Source: Halichondria panicea
Taxonomy: Eukaryota > Porifera > Demospongiae > Suberitida > Halichondriidae
Assembly: GCF_963675165.1 (NCBI RefSeq)
Contig: NC_087380.1
Coordinates: 1,851,803 to 1,915,802 of the forward strand
Direction of reading: 5' to 3'
Length of the DNA: 64,000 bases
Shown here: positions 11,223-24,500 of the stretch, one piece after another
Layout of the letters: every line of letters begins with the position of its first letter
Position numbering within the stretch: the stretch's first letter is position 1
Program-made: the position numbers and the translations under genes
Notes under the pieces: model-generated
The model's input: only the letters and a program-made list of their open reading frames with translations
The model's database searches: none
Told to the model about the DNA's origin: nothing

Positions 11223-14200
11223 TTAGAATGCTATCCACGGTGACGACGAGTTGGAGTTATCATCGCCTGGTTCTTTGTGGATAGAATCTGTCTCTGCAGT
11301 GTCCACACTAAGCGCTTTGAAACTATGTTTCTCCTTGTACAAATCGTTTAGAGACGGTCTTTTGGGTTGTAGTTTTGGCTGTGTGGTCTTAGGAGTTTCG
11401 TTAGTGGTAACAGGAGGTGCTTGTGGTTCTTCAATCTTCTTGCTTGTGTCTTTGCTCGGACTTAGTGCTAACGGAAGTAGCTCTGCAAATGGATCCGGTC
11501 CATTTATCACTGCCCTAGGGGGTGGGGCGGGGGGAGAGGCTGGGTGCTGAGCGTAACCGTTCATGCCTGGTGTTTGGGGTGTACTCGAGTGAATAGCATA
11601 TGGGGGTGAGCTAAATTCTCCGGCAAAGGGATTCAACGACATGTCTACAGCTTGATCGCTCATGAAGGAGTTTGTTTGCGGTGGAGAGTAGATTCCAGAG
11701 TCCATTTGGGGAGGATGTGCACGCATTACTGGTGGTTCTTGTACCGGGAGTTGATACATTGCCTGTGCATTGTCTTGTTGAAACATGTCCCCCTGTCCGT
11801 AGCCTTGAGCCGGGAAGGATTGCTGTTGCTGTGGAGCTACAGCGGGAGGAAAGGCTGCTTGCTGCTGATAGTTGTTACCACCCCAGCCTGGATCTACTGG
11901 AAAACTTTGTTGAGCTGGATCGATATATCCCAAGCTTTGATTACCAGGGAAATGAGAAGCCATTTCAGGCTGTACAGGTCCTGCTTGAAAAATAGCAGCC
12001 GGGGACTGAAGGTCACTCACACCCCAATTCAAATCAACAGGAAAGTTAGGAGGCTGTGCCCCAATGGCCTGAGTGGCAGTAAATGCAGTAGCATTAGGAG
12101 CTGGTGCTTCTGGTTGAAAAACACTGTTTGTGGTCTGTAGAGAGAATAAATCCGAGTTTATGCTATTGCTTGGACTTTGGAACGAACTTTGCTGTGGTAC
12201 CGTTGTATTGGTAACAGAGTCGCTAACTTTGCCACGAGATCGAGAGCGTGGATTTGAAGGGGGGCCTGCCAACAGCGGTCCTGGCTTAGCTGGTGCTGCT
12301 GTAGCAGTGGGTACATTCGCTGGTGGTTGGAAAAAATCTGCTTCAAACAATGTAGCTGATTCCAGTGTGGGAGCTGTGCTGGGAGCCAAAGGTGATGAAG
12401 TGTACGGGTCTTTCGGCAGCTCTGAGAAGACTGACTCAAATGGCACTGGGGTTGCTTGCACTTGTGATGGGGCTACACTTGAACTGATGGACGACTTAAC
12501 ATTTGAGGGAGGGGACAGTACGGGTGCTTCAAGTATCGGAGTTGATGTGGGCATAGGTATTGAAAGTTCGGAGAAACTTGCAGCATCAAATGAACTCGCT
12601 GTAATTGACAACGCAGAAACGTTGGAACCAGAGGATCTGCTTGATGGCCGCTGTCTTGAGGGAGGTGGGGGTGGGAGTGACCGCTCTCTTGGGGGAGGCG
12701 GGGGTGGCTGCTCTCTTGGAAGAGGTGGGGGAGGTAGTTCTGGTGGTGGACCAGAGGTGGCGGGCACTGGAGATTCGGAAAAGTTTGACTCGAATAAAAC
12801 TGCAGACAAAGGAGTTTCAGTGGTTGCAAAATTTGATCCAAAGTCATTGTTGCCCACAAATGTTGTTCCTGATGCGTTAGCGGTGGACGTTGTGATACTA
12901 CTGAACGGGTCTTCTGTTGATGGTGTCACAGTTGCAGTACTTGCGGAGTTTGCTGTAAACAGGTCAGATTCCGCTGTTGGAAAAGTAGGTGGAGCAATTT
13001 GGGTGGAGCCAGTAATAATAGGACTGCCGAAAGGATCTTCGAATGCTGCCAATTGTGATGGTTGACTATTGTTCACAGACGATGAAGAAGCTGATGTTGT
13101 AACGGGGCTTGAGAATGGGTCAGTTTGAGCTGGTTGTGGGGTCTCAGCAAATGAAGCGAAAATATCAACGTTTCCCGAGTTTTCTTGGTTTACAGGAGTC
13201 GTGTTGGATAAGCCGAAGGACGTTTGGAAGAAATTATCGGCAAAAGGATCTTCGTTAAATCCAGGTGAAAAGCTCACTTGTCCATCGAACGAATTTCCAG
13301 CATTGGAGTTCATATCAACACCAACCTCCTACAGAAAATAAATGCATAAATCCTCAACTAACAGAAAATTATAATTATACTTTGTACATAATTATACTAC
13401 ATGTATGTACATGGAAATGTAGCTCTTTTGTATTGTACGATAATTTATTCATGTAGATAATTTACCTGTGCCAAACTCTGCAATTCTCCTTCCAATGATC
13501 TCCACTCTCCCCACACGTCTGCCGTGCCCTATACAAAGCAATGAATAGTATCAATTAAATATCAATAATAATGCTCTTAGATAGAGACAGTGCCAAACAA
13601 GGAATGGGAGGAATGCTTTGATGGACATTCATTGAAAAGCTTGTGAACACGACGTATGAATGTCATCAACAATAGTAAAAGTATTCCAGTGAATGTACTT
13701 ACACAGCAAGCACATCTGTGCTAACTATATACATACATAAAACTTAGCGTATACAATCACCACAAAATTACCCACCTGTGTTGGTAGAGCAGACTCCACC
13801 CCAGTTGCTCCTGCTCCCTCAGTGTTAGCAGGTGACTGTGGCTGTGTAGAAGGTTGAACCGACTGAGCTGGCTGGGTTGCTGTTGGCCAAGCTTGTGCAG
13901 TAGGTTGTGAAGTAGCTTGAATCGACTGAGCTGGCTGGGTTGCTGTTGGCCAAGCTTGTGCAGTAGGTTGTGCAGTAGCTTGAATCGACTGAGCTGGCTG
14001 GGTTGCTGTTGGCCAAGCTTGTGCAGTAGGTTGTGCAGTAGCTTGAATCGACTGAGCTGGCTGGGTTGCTGTTGGCCAAGCTTGTGCAGTAGGTTGTGAA
14101 GTAGCTTGAATCGACTGAGCTGGCTGGGTTGCTGTTGGCCAAGCTTGTGCAGTAGGTTGTGCAGTAGCTTGAGCTGGTGAGGTAGTTATCTGCTCTTGGC

Positions 14201-16519
14201 TAGCCTGTCGTACTGATCCTCTTGGTCTAGGCACTGGACGAGAGCCAGGGGGTGGTCCAAGGCTGGGAAGAGAGGGTGTGGTTTGCTGACGAGCCGTGGG
14301 TTGAGGCCTGCTCCTGCCACTGGCTGTGGGTGAAGATTTAGGTGGAGGTGCAAGAACCACTGGTGCTGCTTGCACGCCCTCTGGTTTCTAGAGACAAAAT
14401 AATAGCATTATGTTATGAACATTATTTAATATTATACACAGAAACTATAAATGTACATGCAGGGGTATTATACCGAGCAGGATGCTTTAGTGATTCAATA
14501 TACTCTGCATGGTATCACATACCCGGTATTTGTCATTATTCTTGTGTGATATGGCAGCCTTGTATGAGGGAGGGGGAGCGGGTATCCCAAAACCAAGGAG
14601 GACGGGTGGATCTTCAGGTGGAGGACTCTCACTCTCATCCTTGGATTCTGTAATAGATATAGTTGAGAATGAGTGTGGTATTTCAAACAGCAGCTACATG
14701 ATACTGCTCGATTACACAAGTGCCCACCTACAAAATAACTAAAAGTTGGGTAATTGACAGGTGAAGGATTCTCTACATTATAGTATAGCTAGTTGAGTGT
14801 ATACCTTTACGGCCTGGCTGACTAGAGGTGCTGTCCTGCCTGCTGGCAGATCCCTGAGCAGCCTGAGTTTTCTGTCTCTTGGCTTGCATGATCTTATGGA
14901 CGAGTTGGAACACCTCGTTCAACGATCGAACAAAATTCACTGACTGCAAATCAACAAGCAGAAAGTACAACTATAAAATCACACACATGTAGCCTTCTAT
15001 GCAGTACAGTAAACTCCTCCACACGCATTATTATAGTACAGCTAGATCTCCTACGATTCAATCTGATTCAGTTTATAGATGTAGGGATAATTACGAGGTG
15101 GACTGAAACAATCTGTGAGACCTACCACTTTCTGCTCAGCCTGGTAGCAGTAGAGCTTGTATCCTACTGAGTCAGGCCTCTCAAATTGTACGATAATCGC
15201 AAACACTGAGTAGTCTTGGTGATCATGACACACAAACTTGACCTTCCTGATCGGCACAGAGAGGGATATGGCCTACAGATAGAATAAGTACGTGTTATGA
15301 TGCTCAACAATTTTGGCTACAATACTTATAATGGGGCTGATAATTATAGTTGCAATGACTAGTACATGGGCGAGGCGACTAATACATAGTCATGACAACG
15401 CTGCCGTACATGCCAATCATGTGCATCCTCAGTACTGTCACAATAACCTATTATCATCTCCAACACTGCAAGCTAATGACTATAGGCCTAAACAACCGGT
15501 AGACCAGAAATGATGATACCGTATATATATAGTGGGTTTTTATCGTATGATCTAAATCCGAAAATTAAAACAGACAACGGAGAAATTATTAACGGTACAA
15601 TAGGTTCTACGTCATACAATGCATGGATATTTAGAATACAAAATATTAAACTTGGTGGCTCATACGAACATTTTCACCGACGAAAATTACCCGCTATACT
15701 ACATGTAGGTAATTAATGGTTCAAAAACTAACCTTAACTTTCTCATCATAGACAGTTAGTTCCCTGAGTTGTATAGTGATGGTTGCCTTGACTTTGTTCT
15801 TCAGTCGAGAGCTGTCTTGTCTCAGTTTCCTGATAATCTCCTTGGCTGCCGGATCACCTGGTCTAAACTCGTACATCTCCTGGTTGCCAAGACACTGAAA
15901 CCAAAAATGTAGGTACAATATTAACAACTGTTCAAAATAACAACGTCATACGCACAGTAATAACTGTGCAGTGTTTTCTAAGTTGGTCACGGTTTATAAT
16001 AAGTCTTAGTCTTTTTCCTAGAATCAGTAATTGAATGCAATCGATACAGCGGGTCACTGAGTTTACAATCACATCTATATCTTGAGTATGTAGTCTTCTA
16101 TGGGTCATTGTACACTAAGAGCATGTCTTTGAATTCTCAAAGCACCAATTGTTCACGTTCTAGTTCATTGAATGCTATTAACAGTTAAGCACCTTTTTTA
16201 TATAACACAAAACCAGTGGGAGTGAAAGATGACTAAAATAACTTCACTTCTTTGACAGTGACAACAGAGGTAGCGAGTGCTTACCTTCACTTTAAACTTC
16301 TTCCCAGTGGTGTACTGGGCAATCATTTCCCTACTGTTCCTACCTGTAAAGATAAAATCTGCAGTAATTTGGGGGCGGGGCTCGTCGCTTCTTGTAGTTT
16401 TGCTTGTAAGTTTACAGAATGTTTACAAGCTCCTATAAGATTGTTTAGAGATGCTTACTTTGTGCTGGGGAACCACTAGAGCCGCTTGCTTGCCCCGATG
16501 ATCGAGTCCTGCTCGCCAT
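11223..16519 (-). CDS. PTB-domain endocytic adaptor (Dab/Numb/GULP-like)
   Basis: Nine exons fit exactly in phase: 16459-16519, 16285-16343, 15733-15894, 15126-15272, 14805-14943, 14523-14647, 13776-14387, 13466-13528 and 11223-13328. They give 1157 residues. Residues about 21-185 form a PTB domain: 'MIAQYTTGKKFKVKCLG', a basic helix, beta strands 'VKATITIQLRELTVYD' and 'VKFVCHDHQDYSVFAIIVQ', and the C-terminal helix 'NFVRSLNEVFQLVHKIMQ'. The long tail is disordered and Pro/Gln/Ser-rich. It has polyproline runs and many AP-2-ear type motifs (DPF in EDPFADNFF, EDPFGSP, DPFSS and DPFAELL; FEADFF; FESNF). This fits a clathrin cargo adaptor binding NPxY-like receptor tails at the plasma membrane. 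The exact orthology (Dab, Numb or GULP) cannot be set by eye. Confidence 0.85.
13850..14165 (-). repeat. 60-bp coding minisatellite in the adaptor gene (20-aa unit, five copies)
   Basis: Exon 7 of the PTB adaptor holds five 60-bp units encoding 'TAQAWPTATQPAQSIQATAQ'-type Gln/Thr/Pro/Ala repeats. They differ by a few bases (SIQATS versus SIQATA). The frame is kept, so copy number can vary without breaking the protein. Confidence 0.9.
15515..15706. mobile_element. Degenerate MITE in an adaptor intron
   Basis: The left end is TACCGTATATATATAGTGGG and the right end 'CGAAAATTACCCGCTATA', matching the widespread CCGTATAGC..GGTAATTTTCG family of this window. It lies between exons 3 and 4 of the PTB adaptor gene. 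Confidence 0.55.
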
Positions 16520-16820
16520 TGCGCAGCTTTTAGACTTGACTTTTAGAAACTCAAAAGGGAGAAAGCTAGACTACTACTTCACGTGCAGTAGGTGGAGCGA
16601 CAGCATCCAGAACTAAGAAGCTGTCACGTGTTATTTTAATGTAGGAAATCAAAAACAAGGCAAGGCAATGAGGGCAGCAAGGAACTAAGCTTATAGCTGC
16701 TTCAAACAACCTATAAAGCCTACTCTGAAGTGTTGGATCTATCAATAAAGCTCCACTGATTTTGTAGAGGAAGCTCTTTGGAGGTGCAAAGGGTCAAACC
16801 CTGCTCAATATTGTCCTGGA
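16520..16820. promoter_or_regulatory. Putative bidirectional promoter between the PTB adaptor and PI3K regulatory subunit genes
   Basis: The two start codons are head to head with 301 bases between them. Two palindromic E-boxes CACGTG occur at 16580-16585 and 16625-16630, about 45 bases apart. I see no good TATA box in the centre. Shared control of an endocytic adaptor and a PI3K subunit is an inference from the geometry. Confidence 0.55.
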
Positions 16821-19800
16821 ATGTCTGATCTCTCCTCCACCGTTAGCCCCCGGGGCCATGGCCCTCCAGGTGAGCTACCTATAATGTTGAGGTTATGAGC
16901 AGCTAGCATATGCATGGATATTGATAATCGTGTCTTTAGTAGACGTGTGGGAAGCTCACTAGTATTTCACTCAGCTCTACATGTTTTGCTGTCGCTATGT
17001 AAACAACCTGTTAGTATAATTTTAGTTGTGTGCTGTCTTGGTACATAATAGACGCTTGTTGAGTGTATGCTGTCACTTTCTGTCGCATTCCATTATAATT
17101 CTTGTGGTTGAAGCTTCTGCCCGCTAACGAGCAATTAAAAGGTGTTGTGTTTCTCTCTCATTGACAGTGTACAGTCCATACATTGTAATACGGTACAATC
17201 TGTCACTAGACTCACATAATTATAGGACTTTCATTGCTTTGTGGATTACCTTTTAGGCATTGTAACTTCCTCTATAGCTATGTCAGTGTGTGATATATGT
17301 TACTACTATCATTGTGGTGCTTGTATGGTCCCATCTCTGCACCCCCACTACAGTGACCCCTCCTCCTCTGTTTCTGTACTTAATACGTGACTTCCGTCAA
17401 TTTTAATGCTTACCAGTTCGTGAACCCTGTACACGATTAGATTAATCTATTGATAGCGGTTTGTGTGTTCCTATCGCGATTATCTGTACATAATGCAATG
17501 ACAGCTAACTTGTTACATGTATCACCGATTTGTGCAAGCATTGTGTTTTCATTAGTATTATAAATAATGTCCTCCTTGCAATAACTGCCAGGTCCACATG
17601 TGAATAATTATCAATTGGCTTGAAGTTGAAAGTGTATTTTTTCAGTGTGTTTTATCATCCCAATGGGAAAATTGATTACTGAGTGTTTTGTTAGGGAGAT
17701 GTGTTACTCATTGACCGTGTTGATCTTAGCAACTGAATACAAGCACAGATGTAAACACCTCACCGTGATGATGTAACTTCACACCACCTTACTTTCAATG
17801 ACTCACACTGTTTGCTGCCTTGCATATACATAGTAACATGCCTTGTTTTAGAATTATCTCACAATGTGGCAGGGAGTATTAAAGTACAACTCACACTAGG
17901 AACTATTATATCATTACTTTAGACCCTGCTTGAGTAGCTTCTCGTCCTGGTGAGTTCATTTTTATATCCTGGCTGGGTTATATCCTGACTGGGAAACCTG
18001 GTGTCTTATCTAGGTAATCATGAATGTACTGTAGGTGTCATACATGTACAGCTGCTTGGAAAGCAATCAAATTGCCTGTAGTGTACTGTACAGAGTTACC
18101 TCTCTATCAGTGTGCTCTCACTATCAGTGTGCTCTCACTATCAGTGTGCTCTCTATCAGTATGCTCCTCTATCAGTGTGCTCTCTCTGTCAGTGTGCTCT
18201 CTCTATCAGTGTGCTCTCTCTATCAGTGTGCTCCTCTATCAGTGTGCTCTCTCTATCAGTATGCTCCTCTATCAATATGCTCTCTCTATCAGTGTGCCCT
18301 ATCTATCAGTGTGCTCTCTCTATCAGTGTGCTCTCTCTATCAGTATGCTCCTCTATCAGTGTGCTCTCTCTATCAGTATGCTCCTCTATCAGTGTGCTCT
18401 CTCTATCAGTATGCTCCCCTATCAGTGTGTGTGTTTATTGTTGTCCTTATTGAGACCATTTCAGTATCTACAAAGCTTTGCCTATCTCTCAAGTGAAGCA
18501 CTAGTAGAGAGTTAGTGTGAGGTGTGGTGTGTGTGTGAGGTGTTAGCTGGTGTGTGTGAGGTGTTAGCTGGTGTGTGTGAGGTGTTAGCTGGTGTAGAGG
18601 TGTTAGCTGGTGTGTGTGAGGTGTGTTGTGTGGTGTTGAGTATGTAACAACTACTTAATTCATGTGCAAACACTTGCCATTGTTAGCATATTGTCACAAA
18701 TTCCATTCACTAATTGTTCCTCACACCACACACACACACACTCACCACCCACACACACACTCACACTCAAGTTTGATACATGTATTCACTATTCGAGCTC
18801 TAAGGACTTTAGGAAAAATATTGAATCCATAGCAATTCTTTCCATGCTGTTTTTATTAGTCATAATTCGTAGCTACTCTTGTTTCTAACTATGGTAGTGT
18901 TTGACTGTTATTGTTTCCCTACCTGTAGCCCCACCCCCTCGTCATCCCGGCCTGTCGCTAAGCAGCTGCCCACCCCTCCCCCCTCGAGTGGCCCCTCGTA
19001 GAGCCTCGGACGTCCCCACTCCACCACGACTGTCCTCCAACAGACCAGGTGAGGGTGACCTCTAGTGTGGGTGGTATCCATCAGGGGGTCAGCTTACAGT
19101 CGAATATTTGTCACTTACTGTGGATAAGAAAACAGTGTATTTGCACTACACATGGACCTGTACTATTGTTAGGTGTAGAATTACAAACATTTGGAGTATG
19201 ATTACCATAACAGCATGTGTGTGTGTGTAGTAGGTACTGTAGTGACCTTGGGCAGACTAACAACTAGCAGTGGCTGTAATGTAGAGGTGGTCTGCTAACA
19301 CAGGTTGAAGCATATAGTATGCTAGGCTTCTTAACACGGCTGTATGTATTATAGAGGATGTCGTAATTATGTATGTGGGGTGGCCTCGATCGCTCTTCAT
19401 TTTCAGTGTTGATTTTCCTATGTAATATAGCAAGAATTATTGGTGTACTAGTACTACCTGTACTAGTAGTGGTGTGTGTGTTACTAGGCATACTATCATC
19501 ACTACATCTTGTGGTCATGAGGAGGAGTGCTACCACACTGCCAAGTTGGCACACTTGCTCGGGAAATTAACACTGATTGATGTTGTATCTTAGGTTGATA
19601 CTCTGCAAGTATGCTTGGGAAGAGGCATGAACTAGAAACCAAGATTTCTGTATATAATTACCGTATTACTAGAATATTTTGCGAGTGAAAAACCTTTGTG
19701 AGTGATTTGCAAATCAGTAGAAAAAGTGACCCTTTGCGATCTAACTACTGTGTTCTGGCAAGGTGTGTATTTACCAGTACTAATTTAGGTTTTACGATTT

Positions 19801-21547
19801 TATTGTTGCAAATTGATCAATTCAACCCTCACAAAGTTCGCATATGTAGAACATTCTAGTAATACGGTATACCAAGCTTCTTAATACAATGGAATGTACA
19901 CTGTATGCAATAGCCGTCATTCTGTTTTCTTGGTAAAATCATTTTCTCTCTGTACATGTGCCAGTTCTCCTAATGATAATTATAACCCCCACCTCCTCCT
20001 CACACACCCACACACACACACAGTGATAAGTCGAGCTCTGACAGTGGACGATGAGATTGGCTATGGTCATCACAATAGGAACTCTCCGATGACTCCACCA
20101 CACCCCTCTATGGGAGGATCTGCCCCGCCCACTCCCAGTCGCCCCATGGCCACTCCTCGCAAGACGAGTATCGGCACACCCTTCGCTAGAGGGTCATTGT
20201 CTGGCCCAGTAGTGCATCCGGAACAGTGAGTGTAGAGTGTGTGTGCGGGGGGGGGTGTGGGTGGGTGAGGGGGGGTGTGGAGTGCCATTGCTCTCTCAAA
20301 AGAATTTTTTTAGTTTCCAAAGGCCAAATTTTGTTTTATTTTGAGCGAGTGTACTGGTAATTAAGTGTGTGTCCTGAATGATTGTGGCACAAGACACTAT
20401 TTGATAGTAGTCCAACAATGGAATCACTATAATTATGTAGCTATATAAGTCGATTTGTATGCCTCCATTTTTACCATGAATCTGTCTGTCATAGGGTGAC
20501 CAAAGAATAGACAAATTTCTCTCTATCGTTACATGTACAGCATGTGTAGTATACACGTAGTAGACTGAGTAGATATTCAGTTGACTGAGTTCTTTATTCA
20601 TTTTCAGGGATATGTACGTGACTACGGATCAGTTTGCCCCCAACTCGTACCACCCCACCCCCTCCCCCTCTGTGGGGGGTGTGCAGGCCGCACCCATGCA
20701 GACACAGGACTGGTACTGGCCAGACATCTCTAAGTGAGTCTGTGCTTCACTATTAAGTTTATCAAGTTTGTATACCTTTAGTTTTGGCCACCATGTTATA
20801 GCCTCTAGACTTTTATGCCATGCTGGTTTGTGTGTATGCTGAGTGTGTGTTTGTTATAGAACAACTATTATATCCCCTCACACACACATACACAAACACT
20901 GTGTAAACACTGCCTTGCATGTATATAATTACTGTATCATTAAGGCAGACTTTCACATACATACAACGTGTACATACATACACACACACTGTATCGAGTA
21001 TAGTAGCTGCATGTATCATTGAGCCCCACACACACACACACACACACACTTCCACCCCCCACACACACACTTCCACCCCCCACACACACTTCCACCCCCA
21101 CACACGCACACTTTTACTTCCACACGCACACACTTCCACCCACCCCACCCCCCCCACAGAGAGGAGGTGACGGAGATCATGAAGGACATGCCTGACGGAG
21201 CCTTCCTGGTACGAGACGCTGCACGGGTACCTGGCTACTACACTCTCACACTACGCAAGAGCGGCGTGAATAGACTCATCAGAATCATGCACCGTGACGG
21301 TCACTATGGTTTCGCCGAGCCCCTAGAGTTCCCGTCAGTCATGGCACTCATAGACTACTATCGCACGCACACGCTCGCCCCGTATAGTCCAAAGTTGGAT
21401 ATTACTCTGGGGATTGCTGTGTCTAAGGACGTGTGGTTACAGGCGAAGATGCCAGACGTGGGGGAGAACGGTGGGAGAGAGGTGAGTGTTGTGTGTGTGT
21501 GTGTGTGTGTGTGTGTAGGGGGCGTAGGGGAAGACGGCGGGAGAGAG

Positions 21548-21581
<34 letters not shown>

Positions 21582-24500
21582 GGGGCGTAGGGGAAGACGG
21601 CGGGAGAGAGGTCTGTGTGTGTGTGTGTGTGTGGGTGTGTGGGTGGGTGTGGGTTGAATACTGACAATCTGTCGCAATTGTTTCAGATCATTTTCAGCCT
21701 CTTACAATGTACATGGAGCATTCAGTTTTTGGTAGAAAGCTTGTCGACAGTAGTACTAGGCTGCATTTATAGGCGACAAACAAGAATTTAGTGACTTCAC
21801 CCATACCTCCCCCCTCCCTGACCCCTTTAGTCTGAGGTGACGGTTGAGAGGATGATGGAGACATTGCGTAACCTGGAGATAGAGTTGAAGGAGATGAGTA
21901 CAAAGTACAACTCACTCAAGCAGCAGTTCGAGGCGACCAATGAGGTCAGTTACACATCACCATGGTTATGGGAGTACCGAATAATGATCCCTTACTAGTT
22001 GTAGAACTCGAAAATTGTACATTTTATGATAATTTTTTTTTTGTTTAGTTTATAACTAGATACGGTTGACCTTAGATACATGTGCTACTGCATGTTGTTT
22101 TCTTAATTCGATTTTCGTGTGTTGCAATTTCCTTGAGTTGGTAGATCAACAGAAGCCTTTCCATGGCGACCCGCTTGTGCTTCAACTAAACACACTAGTA
22201 CTTGTGTGGGTTGAGAGGTTGTTTCTGTGACATTCTTGGTTTGCTAATTCCATGAGCAAGTCTTCCCTTGATATTAGGCTACCCTCGTTGATAGCTTGAC
22301 CTTTACTTTGGTTGGGCAGTAAGTATACGGTATTTATGCTTTTCCTTTTACCAGGAGTCCTGCTTTTACTAATAGCTAGCCAGTATCTCTGACTTTCTTT
22401 ATACATGTAATTGCATGTCTTATGGCGAGTATTTTTTCACTCCACCCCTCCCACCCACCCACACATACACAGGAGATCCGCAACATGCGTATCGACATTG
22501 CTGCTCAGAAAGAGATCATCACGATCATGGAGGATGGGCTACAGGAGCATGAGAGACACCACGCACAGTGCAGCCAGACACAGAAAGCATCGTGAGTCAG
22601 AGTCTGCATGGCTGCTTGTGGGAGCAAAACAATTGTTTACTTTGAGTGCCCATAACTTGAGTCTAGAGTGTCCAATTTCAAAACAAAAACATTCATTTTG
22701 TAGCTCTCAGGGAGCTCAATGATGCGTTTAAAATTATCCTTTCACTACAGAAAATGTTTCTGAGATAATTAAATACTTGTGGCTAATAATAAATTATTAT
22801 ATAGACTTGTATCTTCTCCTCCTCTAATCTTTATCTCTGTACCACACATTTGACAGGTTATTAGCGAATTTTGACCTCCTCCGCCGACGTTACCGTATCC
22901 AGAGAGACAGTCACGATGATCTCAACCAGAGGCTACGCCGCTCGGAGCTCACCAAGAACTATCTGGACATGGAGCTCAACAACCTCAAGCCTAGCCTCAA
23001 GAGATCACAGGCCGAAAAGGGCACGATACTCAGGTGGGTGTGTCACTCTGTGTGGGGTATGAGGGGGCGGTTGTGTCACTCTGTGGGAGGTATGAGGGGG
23101 CAGCTTTCCAGGGCACCCTTCAGGGGCGGGCCTAGAAATATAGAAAAGAAGCAAGACAATCCCACTTGAAACCCGAAATTTCACAGGGTGCATGGTAGGA
23201 GTTAGTTGGATGTGTTCAATAAGTTACAATCTATGAATATACGTCATGTATCTCATCCCATCCCCTCCCCTTGTAGGTTTCTCCAGCAGCGTGGTTGGCG
23301 TAACGATGAGATCAATGCTCGTATTGAGCGTATTGAGGCTGACTCTAGTGGAGTGGAGGAGGACGAGGGACTCTACGCCACCTACGCCATGCTGCACACC
23401 TATCGCAATGAGTGAGTGGGGGAGGAGGGACTGGGTACAGTGTACAACTGGTTATCTCGAAGCCTTAAAATTATTGATTAGTGGAAACAGGCTCTCGTGT
23501 TTATAGGGGAGGTGGGTATTTGTAGGTAAGACATTGATTTTATTGCTATTCACTAATTATTTCCCATATTTACGCGATCAGAGGCTAAATGTTTCATTTT
23601 GCTGGCAGAGGAGGCTGCAATTCGAGAGAGGTGTTTATTAGGCCTACTGGCACCCCAGCAAATTCAGTTATTTTCACCTGAACTCTAAACTCTGCCATGA
23701 GAAAGTCTTACTAAAGTACTAACAAGCTGCTATTTACCACGGAGTGATAGATACCAGTCAATGTTGCCACGTGCAGCAGATAGGGTCAAAGTTCACTACT
23801 AATTGAGAGCGTCTTCTATTGCACTAAAAATGGGCTGTAAGGAGGCTACTATTTGAGTGCGGCCTTTATACAAGAGCGGCCACTAATCAAGAAAATACGG
23901 AATGCTAGTGCTGTTTTTGCTCCATCACTTTTTGACTTTTACATAATATGTGTGTTTCACTTCACCTCCAGGTCCGACTACCAGCGGATATCCCAGGAGC
24001 TGAGAGAGCGTGGTGGGAAGAGACCACCCCCTCTGAGAGAGGACGACCCTCGGAGAGTGGGAGGGGCCAGACCAGAGACCACCATCACTACCCCACCGGT
24101 AGGAGCAATGAGAAGAATTTGTATGTAACTTTGTCCTTCCTAGGAACTTAACTAACATACATAATAACAACCTTTTTCACCTCACTTGAAATGTACATTT
24201 TAAAAACAAAAAAAGAATGTACCACTAATTGACCTCAGGTATGTGTACATATAGTAATGGTCAGAGCTGGGCATGCTCACAGTAAATGAATGATTGCAAG
24301 TAATAATGGGGGAACCTGGCTGTACAAAATCCTATAATCATTTGTATCTGAGGTGGAGAATGGTATGGCAAAAGCTTGTCAATTGCTGTACCATCGGGAA
24401 GCAGCAGATAGATTGTTTGTTGCTGAAGCTACTACATGTTTGGCCCGAGGGTTGTTGATAGATTTCAATTCACTGGAGATGTGTCGCTGCTTATAAAGCC

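Noticed and set aside
12130..13065. 311-residue plus-strand open frame, Gly/Val/Ser-rich
   Set aside because: It is the mirror of the large last exon of the PTB adaptor, whose minus-strand frame joins eight upstream exons in phase; the plus frame has no such support.
18024..18515. Three overlapping Cys/Leu/Ser/Tyr-rich frames
   Set aside because: Non-coding minisatellite with a 12-15 bp unit inside PI3K intron 1; all three frames are open only because of the unit length.
21423..21677. Minus-strand His/Thr/Pro-rich frames
   Set aside because: Mirror of GT-rich intron repeats next to the N-SH2 exon.
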